Of a stretch of 64,000 bases of DNA, positions 33,426 to 42,766 are shown piece after piece. Origin of the DNA: Bacteroidales bacterium (lineage in GTDB: Bacteria; Bacteroidota; Bacteroidia; Bacteroidales; Paludibacteraceae); contig JAAYPI010000053.1 in NCBI GenBank assembly GCA_012519885.1, positions 1 through 64,000 on the forward strand, given 5' to 3'. Both the position numbers and the translations under genes were made by a program. The notes under the pieces are model-generated. The model was not told where the DNA came from, ran no database searches, and saw only the letters and a program-made list of their open reading frames with translations. Each line of letters opens with the position of its first letter. The stretch's first letter is position 1.

Positions 33426-34768
33426 CAAAATTGGCTATATGTAATTTCTATACGCATTGGAGATGTTATATTCTTGCCACTGCGTAGCCTTATCCCTCTA
33501 GGATTATACAAATGTCGTAAGCTTGTAATAGTACCACTTGTATTTGTAATGGTTTTTACTGGCACTAATACGAAGTCGTTTAGCGTATTTGCATCATCCC
33601 CCTCATTTTTCAGTATCATTCTAAAGTAATCAGCCATCGAAGTAAATGTATAACTCTTTGATGTGGAGTTATAGGTGCCTAAGAATGCATAGATGCCAAT
33701 GGATGTGGCAGGAAATAAACTTTGAGCAAAGAATTTTTCTATATCTTGTTCTCTTATCAGCAGAAGGGTAGATGGCTCACTATAAGTACTATTATCGTCT
33801 AATATGGCTGCTTCTGCAATTAAATGGATATGATTAATGGTATTATAACTAGAACTTGGCACTCGTTCAATTATTCTATCAAAAGGGATAGAGATTTTTG
33901 GGAAAATACCCGCAGGAGAATGTACATATACAATACTATCAATATCTGTTATTGAAGTAGATAAGGTGGTAGGATGATTTATGTGTGTAACACTTGTAAT
34001 CTCCTTATTGGCTGGAAAAATAAGTTTTTCTTTAATAATAGTGTCAACATCAGCAGAAGTGGTAGTTGCATAACTATATTTTAGTTCAATATTAGCCGAA
34101 TCGATGAGTAATACAGTACCATCTCCATAAGTTGTAGTTGCATATATTCCCTTGAAAAAATTTAAAAAAGCTTGTTGGCTTGTATATATGTCACTTCTTG
34201 TAAAAAACTCCTCTTTTAAAGAATTTGGTAGTAAAATAGTTACACTTCCTACATAATCACTTGCATTACGAATGGAGTCTGGAATTGTTTTATCTACAGC
34301 GGTATATACTTTTTTCCCAAGAATAGTTTGTTTATTGGTAAACTCAGCTACATTAATATTAGAATAATAATTTTTTTCATAATTAAACAATTCATCCAAT
34401 GCGTATACAGTTACTTCGTGAGTAGAAAGGGAATCGCCCCAAAAACTTTTATAATATAGTACCAAGCTTAAAGAGTCGGCTGTTGCATTAGATGGGAATG
34501 TAGCTCCTTGCACATATTTAAATTGTGTTAAAAAAGAAGCGTTAAAACTGCCATATATGTTATCAGTGTATTTTCCTAACGTAAAATTACTGCTTCTGGC
34601 ATATATTGAGTCAACAAATAAGTTACTAGTTGCTACATGAAAAGAATCTATTACAACTGTTATTTTGTCTTTCGAAGGTTGGATTAAAAAACCCAAATCT
34701 TCTGATTCGTCTTTGCATGAAGCAAATAAAAAAGAGATAGCTATTAGTAGCCAGAATGTATTTTTCAT
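33425..34768 (-). CDS. DUF4270 lipoprotein
   Basis: About 447 residues with a lipoprotein signal (FWLLIAISFLFASC, Cys at ~20) and a beta-rich body with many Ser/Thr, typical of DUF4270 proteins found only in Bacteroidetes. ATG 34768 begins the signal sequence; a longer frame from 34813 would overlap the neighbour. Sequence segments such as VYALDELFNYEKNYYSNINVAE and YFRMILKNEGDDANTLNDFV match the family pattern. Located at the cell surface or inner face of the outer membrane; no function is established. It follows the GT5-like gene by 13 bp and this pairing recurs in Bacteroidales. Confidence 0.85.
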   Translation of the reverse strand: MKNTFWLLIAISFLFASCKDESEDLGFLIQPSKDKITVVIDSFHVATSNLFVDSIYARSSNFTLGKYTDNIYGSFNASFLTQFKYVQGATFPSNATADSLSLVLYYKSFWGDSLSTHEVTVYALDELFNYEKNYYSNINVAEFTNKQTILGKKVYTAVDKTIPDSIRNASDYVGSVTILLPNSLKEEFFTRSDIYTSQQAFLNFFKGIYATTTYGDGTVLLIDSANIELKYSYATTTSADVDTIIKEKLIFPANKEITSVTHINHPTTLSTSITDIDSIVYVHSPAGIFPKISIPFDRIIERVPSSSYNTINHIHLIAEAAILDDNSTYSEPSTLLLIREQDIEKFFAQSLFPATSIGIYAFLGTYNSTSKSYTFTSMADYFRMILKNEGDDANTLNDFVLVPVKTITNTSGTITSLRHLYNPRGIRLRSGKNITSPMRIEITYSQF

Positions 34769-34781
34769 TTTTTGAGAAAAT

Positions 34782-35597
34782 TTATTGTCCCACAATTTGG
34801 TCGTAAAATTCATTGTACGAATTTACGTAATTTTCTGGAGATTGATATGGAAGTGTCATTTTTTGTAATTTTTTAGCATATTCAAGCAATTCTGTATTCA
34901 CATTTTCACTTGCAGCAATTACACCATCAGAAAAATCTATTGCAAGACGAGTTACAGCGTCAAAACTTCCATCATTCTGTACGGATTTTAAATCTGTTTT
35001 TTCTATTCCCTCTAATATAGATTTTTGTGCAAATTGTGGACTAAAATGTTTGGAAAAACCATTGTCGTAAATAGAATAAATGACTTTAGCTTTAGAAAAG
35101 AATGGATCGTCATGCAATGCTTTCTTAATGTAAATAGGCATTAATGCGGTCATCCATCCATGGCAATGAACGATGTCTGGAGTCCAACGCAATTTCTTTA
35201 CTGTTTCAATTACACCTCTTGCAAAGAAAATAGCCCGATCCTCATTATCGTCGAAATCTTCACCGTTTTCGTCTTGAGTCGTACTTTTTCTGTTAAAATA
35301 GTCATCATTGTCAATAAAATAAACTTGCATACGTGCTGCCTGTATAGAGGCAACTTTGATAATGAGTTGATGATCAGTGTCATCAATAATAAGGTTCATT
35401 CCTGATAGTCGAATTACCTCATGTAGTTGGTTGCGTCTTTCATTAATACAACCAAATTTGGGCATAAATGTGCGAATTTCTTTGCCTTTTTCCTGAATTG
35501 CTTGGGGCAACTTACGACAAATATCTGCAATCTCTGATTCTGGTAAATACGGGCAAATTTCCTGCGTAACGTATAAAACTTTAATAACGTTGTCCAT
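34782..35597 (-). CDS. GT5-like half protein annotated as glycogen/starch synthase in Bacteroidales
   Basis: A 271-residue protein that resembles only the N-terminal Rossmann half of glycogen synthase (KVLYVTQEICPYLPESEIAD, IQEKGKEIRTFMPKFGCINE, PDIVHCHGWMTALMPIYI). The KTGGL ADP-glucose loop of true GlgA is replaced by a segment reading LPESEI, and the C-terminal GT1 half is missing (true GlgA is ~480 residues). It is therefore unlikely to be a complete glycogen synthase. The start is ATG 35597; an upstream extension is not supported. It precedes the DUF4270 gene by 13 bp and is divergent from panC. Confidence 0.85.
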   Translation of the reverse strand: MDNVIKVLYVTQEICPYLPESEIADICRKLPQAIQEKGKEIRTFMPKFGCINERRNQLHEVIRLSGMNLIIDDTDHQLIIKVASIQAARMQVYFIDNDDYFNRKSTTQDENGEDFDDNEDRAIFFARGVIETVKKLRWTPDIVHCHGWMTALMPIYIKKALHDDPFFSKAKVIYSIYDNGFSKHFSPQFAQKSILEGIEKTDLKSVQNDGSFDAVTRLAIDFSDGVIAASENVNTELLEYAKKLQKMTLPYQSPENYVNSYNEFYDQIVGQ

Positions 35598-35638
35598 TAA
35601 AAATGAATTAGTAATACTCCTCGAAAAAAAACAATATG

Positions 35639-35646
35639 CAAAGATA
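35639..35646 (-). promoter_or_regulatory. Candidate promoter for the GT5-like/DUF4270 pair
   Basis: Minus strand TATCTTTG (TAnnTTTG) with a CTTG 20 bp upstream; predicted start near 35632, about 35 bp before the GT5-like ATG. The remaining 35647-35859 is AT-rich and shared with the divergent panC; I see no clear panC promoter there. Confidence 0.45.
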
Positions 35647-35859
35647 TAAAAAAAATCGTTAATAAGCAAGAAGTTTCCCATAAACCCATTCTATTTTGTA
35701 AGTATTATTTTTAGATTGGAAACAATCATATTATCATAGCAAACAGAATGTGATTGTGGTATAAAAAAGTTACTTTTTATATATTGATGATAACTTATGT
35801 GGGTTTTTCTTTTTCATCCCAAATATTATTTGTTCTTTTGCATCTCAATTTTGATGTAA

Positions 35860-36699
35860 ATGATGCAAATTATAACTACCAAATCTGAATTGTGTAAATC
35901 ATTAACCAATTCTACAGGCATTCGTATTGGTTTTGTTCCTACAATGGGAGCACTACATCAGGGACATTTGTCGTTGGTAATGCGAAGTAAAAGAGAAAAT
36001 GAGGTAACTGTAGTAAGTATTTTTGTTAATCCTACTCAGTTTAATGATAGCAGAGACTTAGAAAAGTATCCGCGTACGTTAGATGCTGATATTAATCTAT
36101 TATCTCAAGTAGGGTGTGATATAGTGTTTGCCCCTACAGTTGATGAAATGTATCCAGAAAAAGATACTCGCATCTTTAATTTTGGTACATTAGAAACGGT
36201 TATGGAGGGTAGGCACAGGCCTGGACATTTTAATGGAGTGGCACAGATTGTAAGTAAATTATTTGATGCAGTACAACCTCATATTGCTTATTTTGGTGAA
36301 AAGGATTTTCAGCAATTAGCAATTATACGTGAGATGGTAAAACAGTTAAATTATACTATTACGATTGCTGGGTGCCCTATTGTTAGAGAATCAAGTGGTT
36401 TGGCTTTGAGTAGTCGAAATATGCTACTTTCTGCTGAAGAACACAAAAAAGCACCTATAATATACCAAATATTATCAGAAAGTTGTATCTTTGTAGCCCA
36501 AAAGCAACCTCACGAGGTTCGCAATTGGGTACTAAATAAGTTTCAGAATACAGGATTAGATGTTGAGTATTTTGAAATAGTAGATGGTTACTCCTTACAA
36601 CCTGTTTCATCGTGGAATGAATCCGATTATATCGTTGGTTGTATTGCAGTATTTTGTGGAAAAATAAGACTAATAGATAATATACCATTTAAACGTTAA
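35860..36699 (+). CDS. panC: Pantothenate synthetase
   Basis: A 279-residue enzyme with the nucleotide-binding HxGH in [14 protein letters not shown] (~25-38), [18 protein letters not shown], the pantoate site [23 protein letters not shown] and the SSRNMLL signature. It joins pantoate to beta-alanine using ATP. ATGATG at 35860 offers two starts one codon apart. panD follows after 6 bp, giving a two-gene coenzyme A precursor operon. Confidence 0.97.
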   Translation: MMQIITTKSELCKSLTNSTGIRIGFVPTMGALHQGHLSLVMRSKRENEVTVVSIFVNPTQFNDSRDLEKYPRTLDADINLLSQVGCDIVFAPTVDEMYPEKDTRIFNFGTLETVMEGRHRPGHFNGVAQIVSKLFDAVQPHIAYFGEKDFQQLAIIREMVKQLNYTITIAGCPIVRESSGLALSSRNMLLSAEEHKKAPIIYQILSESCIFVAQKQPHEVRNWVLNKFQNTGLDVEYFEIVDGYSLQPVSSWNESDYIVGCIAVFCGKIRLIDNIPFKR

Positions 36700-36705
36700 A
36701 AAAGT

Positions 36706-37056
36706 ATGTTTATACAGGTTTTAAAATCTAAAATACATCGGGTAACAATTACCGAGGCAAATCTTGAATACATTGGTAGTATAACTATTGATGAAGATTT
36801 GATGGAAGCTGCTAATATTATTGAGTCAGAAAAAGTTCATATTGTGGATAATAACAATGGAGAACGCTTTGAAACATATGTAATAAAGGGCGAAAGAGGT
36901 AGTGGTACAATTTGTGTAAATGGAGCTGCTGCTCGTCGAGTACAGCCTGGCGATACAATCATTATCATGGCATATGCCTTTATGGATTTTGAAGAAGCTA
37001 AGCAGTTTAAACCTACTTGTATTTATCCAGACACTCGTACAAATAAATTAATTTGA
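36706..37056 (+). CDS. panD: Aspartate 1-decarboxylase (pyruvoyl enzyme)
   Basis: A 116-residue proenzyme. The self-cleavage site is Gly24-Ser25 in EYIGS, giving the pyruvoyl cofactor; [16 protein letters not shown] before it and [18 protein letters not shown] later match the family. It makes beta-alanine from aspartate for panC. It ends at a terminator hairpin that begins directly after the stop codon. Confidence 0.96.
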   Translation: MFIQVLKSKIHRVTITEANLEYIGSITIDEDLMEAANIIESEKVHIVDNNNGERFETYVIKGERGSGTICVNGAAARRVQPGDTIIIMAYAFMDFEEAKQFKPTCIYPDTRTNKLI

Positions 37057-37091
37057 AAAAAAAGCCACTTTTTAAATAGAGTGGCTTTTTT
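37057..37091 (+). terminator. Terminator of panC-panD
   Basis: AAAAAGCCACT (37059-37069) pairs exactly with AGTGGCTTTTT (37080-37090) over 11 bp, loop ten bases, T-run at the end. Confidence 0.85.
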
Positions 37092-37131
37092 ATTTGTATT
37101 TTTTCTTGTATCTTGCAACAAATTTGTATGT

Positions 37132-38499
37132 ATGCCTAAACTAAAAACTATATATGTTTGTAAAAACTGTGGAAACGACTCACCAAAGTGGTTTGGTAAG
37201 TGTTCTGCATGTGGAGAATGGAATACTTGTGTGGAAGAAATAGAACACAAAGAGAGTAAATCAGCCCCTCGCATAACAGGATACGACTTTCAGGCTCAAA
37301 AGCCTATTTTATTACACGAAATAGAAATTTCACAAGAAAAACGCATAGATATGTGTAATGAGGAAGTCAACAGGGTATTAGGAGGAGGATTAGTGCCAGG
37401 TTCAATGGTATTAATAGGAGGTGAACCTGGGATAGGAAAATCAACTTTGGTATTGCAAGTTGCTCTCCATTTGTCAAATCTACGTATATTATATGTATCT
37501 GGGGAGGAAAGTGCAAAACAGTTAAAATTGAGAGCAGAACGTATTGCATCACATCAAACAGACTGCTATATAGTAAGTGAAACATCTCTTGAAACTATTT
37601 ATAAGCATATTCAAACAATCAAACCAGAACTCTTGATTATTGATTCTATTCAAACCATTTTTACTGATGTTGTTGATTCTTCTCCAGGTAGTATTACACA
37701 AGTAAGAGAATGTGCTGCATCGTTACTCAAATTTGCAAAAGAATCGAATACTCCCATTTTTATAATAGGACATATTACAAAGGATGGGGTAATTGCTGGT
37801 CCTAAAATATTAGAACATATTGTAGATACAGTATTACAATTTGAAGGAGATCAGCATTATATGTATAGGATATTGCGGTCAATTAAAAATCGTTTTGGGA
37901 GTACCTCTGAATTGGGAATATTTGAAATGAGACAGAATGGTTTGCGTGAAGTAACAAATCCTTCTGAACTTTTACTGTCCCATCATCAAGAAGAATTGAG
38001 TGGTATTGCTATTGCATCTGCCATTGAAGGTGTTCGTCCATTTCTAATAGAGGTGCAAGCACTAACTAGTACCGCTGCGTATGGCAATCCACAACGTTCA
38101 GCTACTGGATTTGATGGTAGACGTATGAATATGTTGTTGGCTGTATTGGAAAAGAGAGCCGGGTTTAAAATTGCACAAAAAGATGTCTTTCTCAATATTG
38201 CTGGTGGATTAAAAGTAAAAGATCCTGCCATTGATTTGTCTGTAATTAGTGCTATTTTATCTTCAAGTATGGATATCGCTATTCAAACAAATTGTTGTTT
38301 GGCAGGAGAGGTAGGCTTATCGGGTGAAATTAGACCTGTGAATAGAATTGAGCAACGCATTGCTGAGGCTCAAAAATTAGGATTCACCAAAATTATACTT
38401 CCCAATCATAATATGAAAGGCTTGACATCAACCTTTCCAGAAATAGAACTTGTGCCTGTGAAAAAAGTAGAAGATGCCTTTCGTATTTTATTTACCTAA
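37132..38499 (+). CDS. radA: DNA repair protein RadA
   Basis: About 455 residues. A C4 zinc finger (CKNCGNDSPKWFGKCSAC) starts the protein; Walker A is GGEPGIGKST, the RadA-specific KNRFGS motif follows (SIKNRFGSTSELGIFEM), and a Lon-protease-like domain ends it (LSGEIRPVNRIEQRIAEAQK). RadA promotes branch migration in recombinational repair. ATG 37132 is chosen because it starts right before the zinc finger; the frame up to 37081 runs through the terminator hairpin. Confidence 0.96.
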   Translation: MPKLKTIYVCKNCGNDSPKWFGKCSACGEWNTCVEEIEHKESKSAPRITGYDFQAQKPILLHEIEISQEKRIDMCNEEVNRVLGGGLVPGSMVLIGGEPGIGKSTLVLQVALHLSNLRILYVSGEESAKQLKLRAERIASHQTDCYIVSETSLETIYKHIQTIKPELLIIDSIQTIFTDVVDSSPGSITQVRECAASLLKFAKESNTPIFIIGHITKDGVIAGPKILEHIVDTVLQFEGDQHYMYRILRSIKNRFGSTSELGIFEMRQNGLREVTNPSELLLSHHQEELSGIAIASAIEGVRPFLIEVQALTSTAAYGNPQRSATGFDGRRMNMLLAVLEKRAGFKIAQKDVFLNIAGGLKVKDPAIDLSVISAILSSSMDIAIQTNCCLAGEVGLSGEIRPVNRIEQRIAEAQKLGFTKIILPNHNMKGLTSTFPEIELVPVKKVEDAFRILFT

Positions 38500-38579
38500 G
38501 GATGGTTAATTTTGTTTTTTTAAGGAAAGCATATGTGTATTTTTTTTGAGAATTAGGCAAGTATGTAGATTATTTTTTT

Positions 38580-38587
38580 TAATTTTG
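38580..38587 (+). promoter_or_regulatory. Candidate -7 box for the aldolase gene
   Basis: TAATTTTG matches TAnnTTTG 57 bp before the preferred start. The only TTTG upstream (38545-38548) is 31 bp away, too far, so this is tentative. Confidence 0.35.
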
Positions 38588-38643
38588 CCATGCAAAAAGA
38601 ATATAATTCAATTAAACGATTCATAAACTTAACACAAAAAAAA

Positions 38644-39639
38644 ATGGTTTCTTACAAAGAACTTGGTTTAGTGAACACCAAACAAATGTTCCAAAAAGCA
38701 GTGGAGGGGGGCTATGCTGTTCCTGCATTCAATTTTAATAATTTAGAGCAAATTCAAGCTATTGTATCGGCTTGTGCTGAAACTAAATCGCCTGTTATTT
38801 TACAAGTATCCAGTGGTGCTCGTAAATATGCAAATCAAACTTTATTACGTTATTTAGCTCAAGGAGCTGTAGAATATGCTAAAGAACTTGGTTGGGAAAA
38901 TCCTCAAATTGCACTTCATCTTGATCATGGTGATACATTTGAATTATGCAAAAGTTGTATTGATATGGGATTTTCTTCAGTAATGATTGATGGTTCTCAT
39001 CATTCATTTGAAAAAAATATTGAGTTGACAAAACAAGTTGTAGAATATGCTCATGCTCATGGTGTAACTGTAGAAGGTGAATTAGGAGTACTAGCAGGAG
39101 TGGAAGATGAGGTGTCATCAGAAGTGAGTCATTATACTCGCCCAGAAGAAGTTATTGAATTTGTAACACGTACTGGTGTTGATTCGTTGGCGATTTCTAT
39201 TGGAACTTCTCATGGAGCGAATAAATTTACACCTGCACAGTGTACAAAAGATGCTAATGGTGTGTTAGTGCCACCTCCATTGCGTTTTGATATTTTAGAA
39301 GAAATTGAAAAGCAAATACCTGGTTTTCCTATTGTATTGCATGGTGCATCTTCTGTGCCACAAGAGTATGTGAAAACTATTAACGAAAATGGTGGTAAAT
39401 TAAAAGATACAATCGGTATTCCTGAAGATCAATTGCGTAAAGCTGCAACATCAGCCGTATGCAAAATTAATATTGACTCTGATGGTCGTTTAGCGATGAC
39501 AGCATCTGTTCGTCAGTTTTTTAATGATAATCCTGAAAAATTTGACCCTCGTCAATATTTAGGACCAGCTCGTGAAGAATTAAAAAGACTATATAAACAC
39601 AAAGTGGAAAAAGTATTAGGAAGTGCTGGAAAAGCATAA
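38644..39639 (+). CDS. fba: Class II fructose-bisphosphate aldolase
   Basis: A 331-residue enzyme beginning MVSYKELGLVNTKQMFQKA. Zinc and catalytic residues lie in ALHLDHGD, SVMIDGSHHSFEKN, GVTVEGELGVLAGVED and FPIVLHGASSVPQEYV. It splits fructose-1,6-bisphosphate in glycolysis and runs in reverse in gluconeogenesis. The frame extends 18 codons upstream but the family start is at 38644. A strong bidirectional terminator follows. Confidence 0.96.
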   Translation: MVSYKELGLVNTKQMFQKAVEGGYAVPAFNFNNLEQIQAIVSACAETKSPVILQVSSGARKYANQTLLRYLAQGAVEYAKELGWENPQIALHLDHGDTFELCKSCIDMGFSSVMIDGSHHSFEKNIELTKQVVEYAHAHGVTVEGELGVLAGVEDEVSSEVSHYTRPEEVIEFVTRTGVDSLAISIGTSHGANKFTPAQCTKDANGVLVPPPLRFDILEEIEKQIPGFPIVLHGASSVPQEYVKTINENGGKLKDTIGIPEDQLRKAATSAVCKINIDSDGRLAMTASVRQFFNDNPEKFDPRQYLGPAREELKRLYKHKVEKVLGSAGKA

Positions 39640-39703
39640 TCACTCCTACTATGGTGATAGTAAATACATGTATGTTGATTTGCGTATTACCATCACACTA
39701 GTA

Positions 39704-39762
39704 ACATAGCCATAAAAAATCCCCCTAAGTTCATTTCTTAGGGGGATTTTTTATGGCTATGT
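39704..39762. terminator. Bidirectional terminator between fba and korB
   Basis: A perfect 26-bp inverted repeat (39704-39729 and 39737-39762, loop TTCATTT) with a central CCCCCTAAG stem and A/T tracts on both sides. It serves fba on the + strand and korB, whose stop lies at 39770, on the - strand. Confidence 0.92.
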
Positions 39763-39769
39763 TTTTATA

Positions 39770-40792
39770 CTATTTTACTTCCCAAATTTCGCCTTTCATC
39801 AAGTAGTCTTTCAACGAACGAGTTGGGTTTTTCGCTTGTACATCTTTAATTTGCACAGTTATTTCTTCGTCATAGGTTGGTGCTTTTATACTTCTAATTA
39901 CTCCTAAAGCAATCGGAAATTCAGGAAATGGCATAGTCGCTAGTTTTAGATGTAGGGTAAAATCTATGGTTGTTTCATCATGTATTAGAATATCTTTTTC
40001 TGTAACACCATTTTCACCTAAATTAACTACTTTTAGGTTCATACCATCTAGGATTAATCCTTTTTCGTTATTTTCGCCAAAAATCATAGGTTTGCCATGT
40101 TGTAATACAATGGCATTTTTTGCACGTCCTTCTTTTTTACTTACAGCACTGTGCGTTCCATCATTGAAAATGATGCAATTTTCTAATACTTCTACTACTG
40201 AGGCTCCTTTGTGTTTGGCTGCTGCCGTTAATACTTCTACTGCCACAGGAGAATCTACGTCTACTGTACGTGCAAAAAAAGTGCCTCTAGCACCAAATGC
40301 TAATTCAGCAGGACGAAAAGGATCTTCTACTGTTCCATAGGGAGCTGATTTACAGACGTAACCGCGATCAGAAGTAGGGGAATACTGACCTTTTGTTAAG
40401 CCATATACTCGATTATTAACTAATACAATATTTAAATCCATATTTCTACGTATGGAATGAATAAAATGGTTTCCTCCAATGGCAAGACAATCGCCATCAC
40501 CAGTAATTTGCCATACACTTAATTTTGGATTGGCAACTTTTAAGCCCGATGCAATAGCAGCACCACGACCGTGAATGGTATGAAAACCATAGGTATTCAT
40601 ATAATAAGGTAATCGAGAAGAACATCCTATACCAGAAATAACTGCGATTTGATGCGGGGGTATCCCAATGTTAGCCATCGCTTTGTGTAGAGAATTTAAT
40701 AAAAAATGGTCGCCACAACCTGGACACCAGCGTACTGCTTGTGCACTTTTATAATCGGATGCTTGAAATGGTTTATATGTTAATTCTGACAT
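39770..40792 (-). CDS. korB: 2-oxoacid:ferredoxin oxidoreductase beta subunit
   Basis: A 340-residue thiamine diphosphate subunit: RWCPGCGDHFLLNSLHKAM, the TPP segment WQITGDGDCLAIGGNHFIHS with NNRVYGLTKGQYSPT. With KorA it oxidises 2-oxoglutarate (or a related 2-oxoacid) to the CoA ester and reduces ferredoxin, a reaction of anaerobic metabolism; the reverse can fix CO2. It lies 4 bp after korA. The ferredoxin domain is not fused. The substrate 2-oxoglutarate is the usual one for this form but is not proved by sequence. Confidence 0.93.
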   Translation of the reverse strand: MSELTYKPFQASDYKSAQAVRWCPGCGDHFLLNSLHKAMANIGIPPHQIAVISGIGCSSRLPYYMNTYGFHTIHGRGAAIASGLKVANPKLSVWQITGDGDCLAIGGNHFIHSIRRNMDLNIVLVNNRVYGLTKGQYSPTSDRGYVCKSAPYGTVEDPFRPAELAFGARGTFFARTVDVDSPVAVEVLTAAAKHKGASVVEVLENCIIFNDGTHSAVSKKEGRAKNAIVLQHGKPMIFGENNEKGLILDGMNLKVVNLGENGVTEKDILIHDETTIDFTLHLKLATMPFPEFPIALGVIRSIKAPTYDEEITVQIKDVQAKNPTRSLKDYLMKGEIWEVK

Positions 40793-40796
40793 ATTT

Positions 40797-42641
40797 TTAT
40801 TCCTCCATAATTTTTGTGAAATACTTTACTAATTCGCTTACTAAAAAAGGTTGCCCAGTTACCTCGTTGTATTGGTAGATAGGTAACCCATGAATTTTCA
40901 TGCGTAAATAACCTGCAAACTGACCAAGATTTTGTTCGCAAACAATTATTTTTTTGTATTTCCGCAGTATTTCTTCTGTATTTTTAGGTAATGGGCTAAT
41001 AAAACTAAAATGAGCAAATGCCGTTTTTTTACCGTTCTCATTCATTTCATTTACAGCTGATAATAGATGTCCGTATGTTCCACCCCAACCAACTATTAAT
41101 ACATCAGCGTTTGCATCTCCTTGTATATCAATAATAGGGATAAAATTTGCAATTGCATTAATTTTTTCTTGACGTGTTTTCACCATAAGTTGGTGATTGG
41201 CTGGATCTGTTGAAATAATACTTGTTGTATAATCTTTTTCTAATCCACCAATGCGATGCTGAAAACCTTCTGTTCCAGGTGTTGCCCAATAACGCACTTT
41301 AGTCTCTTCGTTACGTGTGTATGGTTTCCAGTTTTGTTGATCCTTTTTGATATAATGAGGTTGAATACTAGGATAGTTTTCTAATTCGGGAATTTTGAAT
41401 GCTCCGGAACCATTTGCTATATAACCATCAGTGAGTAAAATTACTGGGGTCATGTGTTCTACAGCTATTTTGGATGCCCAAAAAGCAGCATCGAAACAGT
41501 CTGTTGGCGATTTTGCTGCTACCACAGCCACTGGACTTTCTCCATTGCGACCGTATAACGCTTGCATTAAGTCTGTTTGTTCGCTTTTGGTTGGCAAGCC
41601 TGTTGAAGGTCCTCCCCGTTGAACATCTATAATTACAATTGGCAATTCTGCCATAACAGCTAAGCCAATAGCCTCGCTTTTAAGAGCTAAACCTGGTCCG
41701 GAAGTGTTTGTAGCAGCTAACGAACCAGCAAAACTTGCACCAATAGCTGAGCAAATACCCGCTATATCATCTTCCATTTGCATGGTCTTTACTCCCAACG
41801 CTTTATGTTTAGCAAGTTCTTGTAAAATATCGGTAGCAGGTGTAATAGGATAGCTTCCTAAGAATAATTCCATGCCCGCTTTTTCGGCAGCTGCAATTAA
41901 ACCATAAGCAGTTGCGGTATTACCATCTACGTCAGTGTAAAATCCCTTTTCTTTTGTACTTGTAGCAATATGGTAAGTAGGCACAGAAGCGTGCGTGTTA
42001 GCTCCAAAATTATATCCATCGTGTAGTACCTTTATGTTTGCTTCGGCTACAATTGGTTTTTTTGCAAATTTTGTGCGAATTAAGCTCTCTGCTAAGTTTA
42101 ATGGGCGATCAAACAACCAACACGATAAACCTAATGCAAACATATTTTTGCATCGTAACACATCTTTACCTTCTAATCCTGAATTAGTAAGGCTTTCTTT
42201 TACCATAGATCCTATAGGAGCTTCAATTACGCTGATATTTCCTATTCCAAGTTCTTCAAAGGGGTTAGACGTTGAAAATAATGCTTTTTCTAAATCTTTT
42301 TTAGTAAAACTATCAGTGTCGATAACTACAACAGAACTATTTTTCAGGTTTTTTACATTTATCTTTAATGCAGCAGGATTCATTGCTATTAGTACGTCAG
42401 TTTTATCTCCTGGAGTATATACTTTGGGTCCTATATGTACTTGGTAGCCTGATACACCGCTTAATGTACCCTGAGGGGCTCTAATCTCGGAAGGGAAATC
42501 AGGAAATGTAGAAATATCATTTCCACTCATTGCCGATATGTTGGCAAAAAGTGTGCCCGCCAATTGCATTCCATCTCCAGAGTCTCCTGAAAATCGGATG
42601 ACAATATTGTCTTGATTGTCTTTTTTTACTTGTTCTGCCAT
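40797..42641 (-). CDS. korA: 2-oxoacid:ferredoxin oxidoreductase alpha subunit (gamma-alpha fusion)
   Basis: A 614-residue subunit with the gamma domain at the N-terminus (IRFSGDSGDGMQLAGTLFAN, FPSEIRAPQGTLSGVSGYQV; ~1-185) and the alpha domain after it (NTSGPGLALKSEAIGLAVMA, QRGGPSTGLPTKSEQTDLMQ). This fused form is standard in Bacteroidetes. The start at 42641 follows a 221-bp region with a strong promoter and a 20-bp palindrome in the leader. korB follows after 4 bp. Confidence 0.94.
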   Translation of the reverse strand: MAEQVKKDNQDNIVIRFSGDSGDGMQLAGTLFANISAMSGNDISTFPDFPSEIRAPQGTLSGVSGYQVHIGPKVYTPGDKTDVLIAMNPAALKINVKNLKNSSVVVIDTDSFTKKDLEKALFSTSNPFEELGIGNISVIEAPIGSMVKESLTNSGLEGKDVLRCKNMFALGLSCWLFDRPLNLAESLIRTKFAKKPIVAEANIKVLHDGYNFGANTHASVPTYHIATSTKEKGFYTDVDGNTATAYGLIAAAEKAGMELFLGSYPITPATDILQELAKHKALGVKTMQMEDDIAGICSAIGASFAGSLAATNTSGPGLALKSEAIGLAVMAELPIVIIDVQRGGPSTGLPTKSEQTDLMQALYGRNGESPVAVVAAKSPTDCFDAAFWASKIAVEHMTPVILLTDGYIANGSGAFKIPELENYPSIQPHYIKKDQQNWKPYTRNEETKVRYWATPGTEGFQHRIGGLEKDYTTSIISTDPANHQLMVKTRQEKINAIANFIPIIDIQGDANADVLIVGWGGTYGHLLSAVNEMNENGKKTAFAHFSFISPLPKNTEEILRKYKKIIVCEQNLGQFAGYLRMKIHGLPIYQYNEVTGQPFLVSELVKYFTKIMEE

Positions 42642-42682
42642 AGGATAGTATTCATTCTTTTTTACGTGGATTACTTATTGTT

Positions 42683-42702
42683 AAGTATTCGTACGAATAC
42701 TT
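42683..42702. repeat. 20-bp perfect palindrome in the korAB leader
   Basis: The 20 bases are identical to their own reverse complement (core AGTATTCGTACGAATACT). It lies about 60-75 nt downstream of the predicted korA transcription start and 42 bp before the ATG. It could be an operator for a dimeric regulator or form a leader hairpin. Confidence 0.85.
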
Positions 42703-42766
42703 CTGATATTGATTGATGTAGTCGTACTATTTTATTTATCTGAACTGTCATGGTATTTTGGGAGCA

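Noticed and set aside
35598-35859. Riboswitch or structured RNA upstream of panC
   Set aside because: The region is AT-rich with short, weak inverted segments (for example around 35685 and 35805) but no stable or familiar structure.
41995-42447. 150-codon open frame on the plus strand inside korA
   Set aside because: The korA reading is certain through its motifs, and the opposite frame has no recognisable features.
42683-42702. Palindrome as a mobile-element or phage attachment site
   Set aside because: No integrase, transposase or second copy is visible nearby; a regulatory or RNA role is simpler.
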